Shown one piece after another: positions 55,981 to 64,000 of a stretch of DNA of 64,000 nucleotides. Below the pieces are notes generated by a model, which saw nothing but the letters and a program-made list of their open reading frames with translations, did not search any database and was not told where the DNA came from. The position numbers were made by a program, and so were the translations under genes. This DNA comes from Tridacna crocea. Its lineage: Eukaryota > Mollusca > Bivalvia > Cardiida > Cardiidae. Each line of letters begins with the position of its first letter. The stretch's first letter is position 1. The stretch covers positions 46,454,672 to 46,518,671 of the forward strand of contig OX031063.1 in assembly GCA_943736015.1 (NCBI GenBank), in the 5' to 3' direction.

Positions 55981-56099
55981 GGGCGTTAATGTATAAGCCA
56001 TGATTTGTTAAAGGAAGGTTTAAAGTATTTGCAGAAAGTATCGACCCACGTCAGCCTGCACCGTCTGCTCAGGTTAACCTGGGTCGATCGTTTTTGCTT

Positions 56100-56250
56100 G
56101 TCGTAAAATTTCTGCAAGTCGAAATGCCAAAGAGAAGAATGAATCCAGCAGCAATGACTATCATGAACCCTCAGAAAAATACTGGCCTGGCTGGGGATCG
56201 AACCACCACCCCCGTACAAGCTACCGGCTGAACTACCGGGGCTCGGCTGT
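56100..56250 (-). mobile_element. tRNA-derived SINE, short copy
   Basis: The - strand reads a head with A box TAGTTCAGCCGGTAGCTT and B box GGTTCGATCCCC, then a body shared with the 14.1-kb copy (AAGAATGAATCC..., ATGACTATCAT). The rest of the body is lost. Confidence 0.6.
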
Positions 56251-56790
56251 GCTGACTATAAACGTTCCTTCAAAATATTTTGTAAAAAAATTATCTTTGG
56301 CACGGTGTAGTTTAATGTGGGTATTAATTTAAACTAATTATCATAAAATGAATAGATATTATTCATATATTTTATGTAATGAAAGTCAATCGAGTCGCCA
56401 ACTCTTTCATATCATAAACTTGATCTTAACCGGGCCTGTGACATTTTACTTCATAAGTAGTGGCCCCTACGTGGCGTACTCTGTAACTCTGTCAGTGTCA
56501 AATATAAGAGCCATTCTCTGGCAAAAAGGAGCTTCGTGCACCTTGTAGGGCATTAGATCAAGCAACTTGTCACTCAAGTATGGATCCATAAAATCCAATT
56601 TGCCGTGCAACTGACTCAGTGCTGAGGTAGAATGATCCTTTTACAATGCAGAAAATTTACTCATAGCAAACTGTTTTGGTCGAGGTCAGTCCGCGCGAAC
56701 TGACATCTCAAGGCTCGGCAAGACAGGTTAACGAAGTCTTAATAAAATATGCAATGGACGGTCCTTTCACCCTTTACCACACAGTGATGA
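56251..56790. other. Non-coding
   Basis: No gene is recognised; this is where a 5' exon of the BTB gene could lie. Confidence 0.4.
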
Positions 56791-56968
56791 CTTTAACGCC
56801 CCTGAAAGAGAAGGCTTTTGAAAACATTTTGAGAAAAGGAGAAAATGCTAGTTACCAGCATTTTCTCCTTTTCTCACAATGTTTCATATGAGCCACATTG
56901 AAACTCTCATCAGCAAATGCTTTCAATCTGGACAGGTCTTATATCTTGTTGTGTGGTAAAGGGTTAAA
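56790..56968. repeat. Family-A hairpin MITE, whole copy
   Basis: The core at 56,820-56,885 is centred on GCTAGTTACCAGC. The right end is GTGTGGTAAAGGGTTAA. Confidence 0.78.
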
Positions 56969-56969
56969 A

Positions 56970-57540
56970 AAAGAATAAAATGTGAAACGTTGTTTTCAAC
57001 AGAACAAGCAACCATAGAAAGTAAAGGATCAACCAACGTTTCTTGTTACAATCGATTGCTTTTTCCACGATATTTTCTGTTTTAAAAAAAGGGGGCAATC
57101 ACACGGTCGTAAAAAAACCTGGTATTTGTACCGTATTAGGTCAAAATATCTAACACACTTTCTTTCCTTTGATGTCAAAAAAAAATGTTTCGGAAAAAAT
57201 AAAGATTGTGGCAAGGTGATACGGTATAATGATGGTAATTGTACATCTTGATTGATCCCATAAAAATGTCACCGTTGGAGGAAATCATGTCAGAAAAAAA
57301 TTGTCCACAGCGTATCAAAAACAAGTTTCTTTCGTTCTCATGTACATAAACTTTACTCTGTGAAAAGCGGGCGGACAGACAGACGGACGAGAGGGAGGGA
57401 AGGAGGGAGGAAAGGACTGACGGAAGGACAGACCTCAGTGGATCTGCAGACGGACCTATAGACTAAAAGTCCCCAAATAAGAATATCCATATAGACTTAT
57501 AGACCACATCAGCTGAACTTAACTGAGAAAAGTTAAAACA
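56970..57540. other. Non-coding; purine-rich patch
   Basis: 57,365-57,440 is a GACGGACGAGAGGGAGGG-type purine-rich stretch. Nothing else is recognised. Confidence 0.45.
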
Positions 57541-57544
57541 AACT

Positions 57545-57700
57545 TTTGCTATCTAAAGTTTTAATTTTAGATGAAAAAATATTTCCCTACCGGACAATGA
57601 AGATCTAAGATCAGACTGCACAGAACGTGCAGTCTGATCTTGATCTACACTGTCCAATAAAATGATATGAGTCGGGCTTAGTAGCCTAAGAGTTAACACT
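57545..57700. repeat. Family-B hairpin MITE
   Basis: The core is AGATCAGACTGCACAGAACG TGCAGTCTGATCT. The right end is CCTAAGAGTTAA. Fragments of the same family follow at ~57,830-57,870, ~58,160-58,190 and ~58,720-58,770. Confidence 0.72.
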
Positions 57701-57870
57701 TAGCGTGCCTAATAGACTTAGTGGACATTTCTACTCTACAAATAAAAGACTCTAAAAACAATGATTTTTAAGTTGCTATTGTGCAGAACACCACAAGAAA
57801 GCGGACAATGTACATGAAAGATCATTATATTGTGCAGTCTGATCTTGATCTACACTCGCTGCAAAAGCGA

Positions 57871-58860
57871 CTAGAGCAATAAAAGGCGCTTTAAATAACA
57901 GTTAATACGTAAATAACTAGAAGAACATAAAAAATTATATACGTACATGATTGCATGTATTACACTTTGTAATTAATGAAGTGTGCATTTAGTCATATCG
58001 ATCGATACGTTTACATATAATTACAAACTACTCAAAGTTTACTAAGTACCAAAAGTAAATGTACGAATTTTATTTTATACTAACAGTTCCGATATTGTTG
58101 ATATTTTTTAACCTTTGGGCTCCTGTACGCAACTTTTGACTTTTTTTCTGACTTCTGCGGACAATGCAGATCAAGAACAGACTGTTGTGCTGGTACTCTT
58201 GCACAATATGAACAGTTTTTGATCAGTGATGGACATGTGGTCTATCTAAATTTTTCCGCAGCTTTTTTCGGATCAGAGATGATATTTTTGATGATCCGTA
58301 GGGAACAATTGTCACGTCAAAAATGCCTAAATACACACTTGGGACCAAAGCAATACAGCACCGAGTGATTTCCAATAAGATAATCAAATATTTAATGCTT
58401 AGAAAACATTGAGTAGTATACTTAACGTTTAATCATTGAAACAAATTGTAATAAATGCGCATTTTTACCTTTCTGTATCGCGCTCTAAGCTATACATGTA
58501 ATACTTTATATATCATATGGCAATGGAAGTAGACAGACATTTACTCTAAGTATGGGACAATAGATCTTCAAAGAGAGAGCCAGACAGACAGACACAAAGG
58601 TGTATGCAGAGGAAGAAGACACTAATAAAGACACAAAAAAAAAATAAGCACAAACACCCTATCACCAAACACATCTTTTATATTTTGTCTATTTCATTAT
58701 CTATATAAGCCAGCGATCAGAATACAAGATCTGACTTAACGTTCTGTGCAGTCTGATCTTGATCTATGTAATAAGCAAAAACGTCCACTTTCATCCATGA
58801 CACTGAAAGATCTTTGTAACAATAGGAAATCCTAGTAACGGCTTGGCGCTATATATTCAT
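57871..58860. other. Mostly unassigned; family-B fragments
   Basis: Only partial family-B hairpin pieces are recognised. Confidence 0.4.
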
Positions 58861-59010
58861 AAATATGAGACAGCATTTCCTCCTTTTCCAACAATGTTTT
58901 TTTATCCTTCCCAAAACTAATTTCAATTTCTGAGTCACATTTATTTTGTTCTCTGCAAATGCTTTCAATATGGACTAGTCCAATTTTTTGTTGTTTGGTA
59001 AAGAGTAAAA
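58861..59010. repeat. Family-A right half
   Basis: CAGCATTTCCTCCTTTTCCA, then TGAGTCACATTTATTTTGTT and TTTGGTAAAGAGT. The left half is missing. Confidence 0.65.
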
Positions 59011-59688
59011 GTTATTAAAAGAAAATGGGTGGTTGACCTACGTCATTCAGTGGCACAGGATAGACTAGAATTCACAATCAAGAGACCCCGTATTCAATGG
59101 TCTCTCTGGGCACTAGGCTTCAATGTTGAGAGCGGCGTGAAAGACTCTTCAACAACAACAACAACATTACAAGAAGAGAAAACTGTTCAATTGCTGAAAA
59201 TACCATACCAGTGCATATTTATCCGTAAACACAGTACGTTGTATATATTTCCCGCCTCAACCTTATACAGACTAAAAGTGGACGTACAATAACCACCTAC
59301 ACTATAGGTTATACATGACTTGCTTGCCTTTCTTTTGTCCGTCTCCACGATTGTGAAGACTACAAAATGTACAGTCTCTTGATATTTTTTTTCTTAATTT
59401 GTTGTTGTTGTTGTTGTTGATGAACGTTTTTTTTTTTTGGTTCATCACCATCATCCTCATTATTATCAGTGCATAAAACGTGCAGTCTGATCTCCGATCT
59501 GCGTCGCCCGAAACAGGAGTAATGCAGTTTTTGGGCACAATGTTTTTAAAAGCTTTAAACGCACGAGCATGAAATGTGGAATTAATATAATAATGGGTAA
59601 AAACTGTCTGTTTTAAATGAATGAATCTTCCAATGTGATAATGTTTTCCAACAAAATTAATATTTGCAAGGGTTTTTCACAAAAGTAT

Positions 59689-59767
59689 ATGACCTTTAAT
59701 TATCACAGAACTAGATCTACACATAATAATAATGTGTCGATCTAGTTCTGTGATAATTAAAGGTCAT
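59689..59767. repeat. 79-bp palindrome with perfect 29-bp arms
   Basis: ATGACCTTTAATTATCACAG... inverts exactly as ...CTGTGATAATTAAAGGTCAT. An inner TACACAT/ATGTGT stem surrounds AATAATA. Confidence 0.88.
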
Positions 59768-60081
59768 AATTACTGTTAACTTTGAGAGTAAAATTTGTTA
59801 TATTACATAGCGTCACTCTTTGTAATTATTTTTTGACATGTAATTGTATATTGGCCAGAGGCCTCAATACTTAAATAAAGATATTGTATTGTTTTGATAT
59901 ATGTTTACGGATTCGCAAAATTGTTCTGTTCATTTTCCTGCAACACAAAGTAACCCGTTCATTTTTTAAGCTTTTTTTGACAATCGTTACTAGGTCAAAC
60001 ACAGCTATTGAAGCTTGACAAGGATTAAAGCTTTTACTTCCATAAGCTCTGTCCGTCTCTGTCCCTTTTTCCGTCCCTCTC

Positions 60082-60082
<1 letters not shown>

Positions 60083-60119
<37 letters not shown>

Positions 60120-60138
60120 ATCTATCTATCTATCTATC
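60083..60138. repeat. (CTAT)n microsatellite
   Basis: About 13 units with one interruption (CATC) near 60,119. Confidence 0.9.
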
Positions 60139-60249
60139 CCTCCTTCCCTCGCTTGCTCTAAGCTGTACACTTCCAACCTTAAACTTCTTAATACGTAAAT
60201 GGAACGAAAACTTCCACTTTATAGTAAACACCTAAATACTGCGTTTTCC

Positions 60250-60400
60250 AATTTGAATTCACCAAAAACGGAATTGGTGTGTCGGACAGTGTAGATCAAA
60301 GATCAGACTGCACATTTTGTACAATCTGATCTTGATCTACGTTGTCCGCAAAAGCGCTCCGAGTCGCGATTATCAGCCGAACGAGTAACAATTAAAATGT
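60250..60400. repeat. Family-B hairpin copy
   Basis: TGTAGATCAAAGATCAGACT...ATCTGATCTTGATCTACG, followed by GTCCGCAAAAGCG and GAGTCGCG. Confidence 0.7.
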
Positions 60401-60985
60401 GTCCCTAACCCTCCAAGGCCTCGTCAACTTACCTCCACAGACGGAAACTCCCTGGAAGGAAGTGCATATACAAAGTCCCGCATATTCATCTCGAACCTTT
60501 TAAATAGTTAACCTCCTTGCAAAAAGTGAACCAACAAACCAAAGAACTGCACAAATTTAAAATCGTTCTCTCTTTAAAAGTACCAAAGGCAGGGAATTGA
60601 AACCTCACTTTCTGAGGTGAAAATTCCATCTGACCACTATTTTTCCCTCACTCTGTCCTTAAACAAAGGAAGCTGGCGAGCTAGATTATCTCTTTGTTTA
60701 CCCTTTACTTTACGAGGCGACATGTGCCCTACCACACGTGTCTGCGTGTCTCCTGGTTATGCCAAGTCACAAATAGAGTAAATGTGCATTAGGAATGATT
60801 CTTCCATTTTTCATATCCATTTATTTATTTGTCTCTCTTAATTTTGACCGGTCAGTTGTTTCAATTCCTTTTTTTTTTTAAAAAAGCATTTAAAATTTTG
60901 GGGCTGTAATAAAATCGTATTGGGTTAAAACATTTCTCCATAGAGTATCAACCCTTTCCAAAACAATCCCTGGTTTTTATGGGTC
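60401..60985. other. Non-coding
   Basis: No gene or repeat is recognised. Confidence 0.45.
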
Positions 60986-60987
60986 TG

Positions 60988-61180
60988 GAATAGTGGCCTT
61001 TTGAAAACATTGTGGGAAAAGGAGAAAATGCTGGTAACCAGCATTTTCTCCTTTTCCCACAATATTTTCTACCCTATCATAGACAGAAATCATCTTTTCA
61101 GCAAGAGTTGAATTGTCGTCTGCAAATGCTTTTAATCTGGTCTAGTCCAAAAGTTTGTCGTTTGGGAAAGGGTTCAGTAA
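60988..61180. repeat. Family-A hairpin MITE, best core
   Basis: 67-base core at 61,003-61,069: 33-base arms around one unpaired A with a single mismatch. The tail is TTGTCGTCTGCAAATGCTTT and GTTTGGGAAAGGGTT. Confidence 0.82.
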
Positions 61181-61300
61181 ACCTTACGTCACTTTTGCAG
61201 ACACAGTAGGACAAGATCAGCCTGTATAGAACATGCAGTCTGATCTTTGGTCTCCAGTCTCCTCGTCCTAGTGACAAATTTTGGTTAAACAAACTTTATA
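61181..61300. repeat. Family-B fragment
   Basis: Directly follows a family-A copy: ACAAGATCAGCCTG...AACATGCAGTCTGATCTTTG. Confidence 0.55.
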
Positions 61301-61905
61301 TTATTGCAATATTTCAACCATGTCTTCTTTTGGAAAAGGTTTATTTTAATCCGTCATCTCTCCAAGGGTTACGTGCCGTTACTTGATGCTGTGTTACAAG
61401 TTCACAGTCATGAATAACTTACGTTAGCAAAAACAGACTTAAATAATAACGAAGAACAATACAGTGAATGAAAGTTGAGAATTAAATATAGTTTCTTACA
61501 AATGTCTCCAAAACACTTATGAATAAGGTACAAATAACGAAACCTTAAACAAAGCGAAAAGAGAGAGAGAGAGAGAGAAAGATTGGCAGAAGGGATTAAT
61601 TAATGTAAAACTCAAATTTCTTGCCCAAACCGGAAGCACTTGCAGACATAATATATATACACAATATATAAATAATATGAAAATAGGCCTCACGTAATGA
61701 AAGTTACCTTTGGAAAGCCTAAAAGAAAAAGGAAATTCTTGGTAACCACCATTTATTTTCTCCCTATTCCGTATTATTTCAAAAAAGTCTACATCGCAAG
61801 ACTCGTCAAATCGAAGGATCGTTCGGTTAAGGGTACGAATCGTTAGCATGGTAACAGAAGTTTTATACCCAATCAATAATGATAATGAGATTGGTTAAAC
61901 ATGAA
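61301..61905. other. Non-coding; (GA)n run
   Basis: A GA-repeat lies at ~61,558-61,580. A degenerate family-A core lies at ~61,725-61,795. Confidence 0.45.
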
Positions 61906-61911
61906 ACCCGT

Positions 61912-62115
61912 CAATCCCTAGCCTGCTAGGCGCGCCTCACTGACCTTTTCCGAACAGTGTAGATCAAGATCAGACTGCACAGAACGTGCAGTCTGATCTT
62001 TGATCCACACTGTACGGTTATGGAGATATCAATCCCCAAAACATAACTTTGAAATGGCAATATTTGGGGTTTTATCATCAAATTGAAAATTTTAGTTTAG
62101 TTTTTCACCAGGGTA
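61912..62115. repeat. Family-B hairpin MITE
   Basis: The core is TAGATCAAGATCAGACTGCA ... TGCAGTCTGATCTTTGATCC. The right part is AAAATTTTAGTTTAG and CAGGGTAAAG. Confidence 0.72.
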
Positions 62116-62181
62116 AAGAATTCGAATCACTGTAGCGGAACCCGTTGTTTGGACGTACAGATGGCGTGTTGCTCAGGGCTT

Positions 62182-62406
62182 AACTCTTTACCAGACGACA
62201 AAATTGTATACTGTTCCAAATTCAAAGCATTTGCAGACGACAAAATTAAAGTGACTCAAAAATTGAAATATGTTTTGGGAAAGGGAGAAAACATGTAGGA
62301 AAAGGAGAAAATGCTGGTTTCCAGCATTTTCTCCTTTTCCTACAATGTTTTCAAAAGGGTCGCTGAAAGTTCTGATGTTTGTTAAAAATCGTGCGGTAAA
62401 GGGTTA
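62182..62406. repeat. Family-A hairpin MITE, whole copy with both ends
   Basis: The left end is TTAACTCTTTACCAGACGAC and the right end is GTGCGGTAAAGGGTTA. The core at 62,287-62,352 is centred on GCTGGTTTCCAGC. It gives the best view of the family's full length (~225 bases). Confidence 0.8.
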
Positions 62407-63140
62407 CCCTACTCTAATAAAAACAGTGAAGTTAAACTTTAAAGTCACTGGTAAAAATTTGAAAAAAAAAATCCTATTTTAAAAGTTTTTTTAGGGGAAG
62501 AATATCTTATTTTCGGACGGTGTAGACCCAAGATCGGACTACATATTCTTGCAAATATAAAGTTAGGAAGTTATCGTTGTGACAGACGGACAGACACACA
62601 GACAGAACCACAGACCCAAAGACAGACAAAAACAAATAAATATATATATAAAAAAAAACGACCGATAAACACACAAAAAACAACAATCTGTTCCGATACA
62701 TAAACCCGTACGGCCCATTAGCACAGTATGGCAATTTTTGTGAAATTGGTCATATTACCTATTTACATTAATGGTCATTTGATCTTAAAATTTATGAGAG
62801 GAAAAGCCACAGCTATTAGCCTGAATTATAGGTTTTAAAATTACCTTTCCTTACTCATATCTTTAAAGACCCATGCCCTTTCTATTTTTACTCTCTCCAC
62901 ATTTTTAAAGAGGATAAAATAAACCACACAGATCAAATGAAAGAAAAATGTAGAAATGGTAGACTGATATTTCTGATCCTCCCTCGTAATACACATATAG
63001 GGGATTTCCATGATTATTCTAAAAATAAAGCTTGCGTGAAGCAACGTTTTTGTATCTTTTCTGAAGCTGCTTCCGTTCTATTTAATGACGTACTCAATTT
63101 TTTCTTTGCCCGATATTATACTAAAGAGGACCATGATCCT
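62407..63140. other. Mostly unassigned
   Basis: A family-B left half lies at ~62,505-62,550. No gene is recognised. Confidence 0.4.
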
Positions 63141-63144
63141 TATA

Positions 63145-63645
63145 AAAACCAAGAGGGCCAAGATGACACTGGATCGCTCACCTAAGTATTAGAGCAGACC
63201 ATAACCAGTTTTGTTTTGTTATTCCAAAACAAAACTTCAATAACTTCAATAGCAAGGACAAGAGCACCACATGCGGGTACCAACAATTGGCTATTGGGTG
63301 CTGGATATTAAGTTGAAATTGTAATTTAAAAAAGGGGGCGTGATCTGGCAACAAAGAATAATTTCTGTGAAATTATTTGAATATTTGACCGGTGCTTTCA
63401 TAGAAAAAGAAATTTTAGGTATTTCTTCATGTCCATATTGAGCAAATAGCCCCCTCCGCCTACAGCCTTGTTTCTTGACGGACCCCCCCCGCCATCTTCA
63501 CCCACCGATTATGGCCATGTTTTTCAACGGATCAAAATTTTGCCTACGGTTTCTGGAAAAGGTCACCCATACAACATTTCTGTTAAATGATTTCAAAATC
63601 TGATAGGCGATTTCAGAGAAGAAGGTTTTCAAAGAAATGATTCAC
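63145..63645 (-). mobile_element. Family II array element, truncated, reverse
   Basis: The left edge is ACCAAGAGGGCCAAGATGAC. The interior matches the inverted 16.2-kb copy (TTTCTGTGAAATTATTTGAA, TTGATCCGTTGAAAAA-like). It stops without a 5' block. Confidence 0.62.
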
Positions 63646-63789
63646 CACAGCCGTGAACAAGTTTCCAAGTCCCCTGCCACCTGACCGTACAACGAATTTA
63701 TCACGCTGCAAAGTTTTAACTTTTCAAAGCGCGTTAAGCGAAATTTTCCTGTTTTATAATCTCACGAATCGAGTATGCTGGTAAAATAG

Positions 63790-63914
63790 AAATTCCCTTC
63801 CTAGTGCATCAGTTCAATGAAAACTAACGTCACTGGAAAATGACGTCACTAAAACGTGCAGTTTGGTAAATAAATGTGCAGTTTGGTGATCGATCAACGC
63901 CGCCATTTTGAAAA
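63790..63914 (+). promoter_or_regulatory. Putative promoter with CRE and YY1-type sites
   Basis: A perfect CRE palindrome TGACGTCA lies at 63841-63848, with a second half-site TAACGTCA just upstream. GCCGCCATTTT at 63899-63909 is the reverse complement of the YY1 core AAAATGGCGGC, which is common at metazoan transcription starts. An ATG follows five bases later. The arrangement resembles a short-5'UTR promoter; no transcript evidence is available. Confidence 0.4.
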
Positions 63915-64000
63915 ATGGTGTGTTGCAAGTGTAGTGATGGTTACGGGGCACTCAAAAGGGAAACTGGGTTTACGTGGTTTTTGCCAGGGTACATGATATA
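63915..64000 (+). CDS. Putative first exon, Cys-rich start (THAP-like?), cut by window end
   Basis: The open frame from ATG 63915 reads MVCCKCSDGYGALK and later TWFLPGYM, and runs off the window. The early CC.C..GY pattern followed by F..F.P resembles the start of THAP zinc fingers (C-x2-4-C ... FxxFP), but the second half with its C-x2-H would lie outside. It is supported mainly by the promoter-like sequence directly upstream. It could also be chance. Confidence 0.3.
   Translation, partial: MVCCKCSDGYGALKRETGFTWFLPGYMI

Noticed and set aside
1-64000. LTR retrotransposon or retrovirus copies
   Set aside because: I saw no long direct terminal repeats with primer-binding site and no gag/protease/integrase signature.

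Overview
The window looks like nuclear DNA of a bivalve mollusc. It is AT-rich and intron-rich, and most of it consists of repeats of kinds known from bivalves: rolling-circle-like elements with GTCC/GTCGT microsatellites and internal tandem arrays, tRNA-derived SINEs, long hairpin MITEs and decayed LINEs. The phylum call is an inference from gene structure and repeat style; nothing in the window fixes the species.

Two host genes are well supported. A gamma/delta/zeta-type sarcoglycan runs on the + strand in seven coding exons between 38129 and 53481 (279 residues; every splice phase is consistent). Its introns are loaded with repeats: a 2.4-kb foldback element in intron 1, a rolling-circle-like element in intron 2, a SINE in intron 3, a 24-bp minisatellite with higher-order structure in intron 5, and a CR1-like LINE plus several MITEs in intron 6. 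Tail to tail with it, on the - strand (54272-55552), is a BTB/BACK protein resembling BTBD17 (426 residues in one coding exon). The last ~100 bases, with a CRE palindrome, a YY1-type site and a short Cys-rich reading frame, may be the start of a third gene that continues outside the window.

Region by region: 1-8.5 kb is repeat arrays, a LINE tail remnant and a large inverted repeat. 8.7-13.1 kb is an inverted-repeat pair split by a LINE insertion with a visible 13-bp target duplication. 13-24 kb holds SINEs, rolling-circle-like arrays and a near-perfect 451-bp palindrome with a 5-bp target duplication. 24.4-26.0 kb is a fossil Polinton/adintovirus-type fragment beside two head-to-head tRNA-like units. 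26.6-31.4 kb is more tandem-array elements with others nested inside. 32-38 kb holds MITEs, a mariner remnant and twin palindromes. 38-56 kb holds the two genes. 56-64 kb is mostly hairpin MITEs of two families.

The main unexplained structure is in the repeats. Several unrelated array elements share one 3' terminus (a short hairpin followed by CTCTTGTTT), which points to a single mobilising machinery, probably Helentron-like. Two abundant hairpin families tend to be flanked by TTAA with CCY/RGG-type ends, which suggests piggyBac-type mobilisation.
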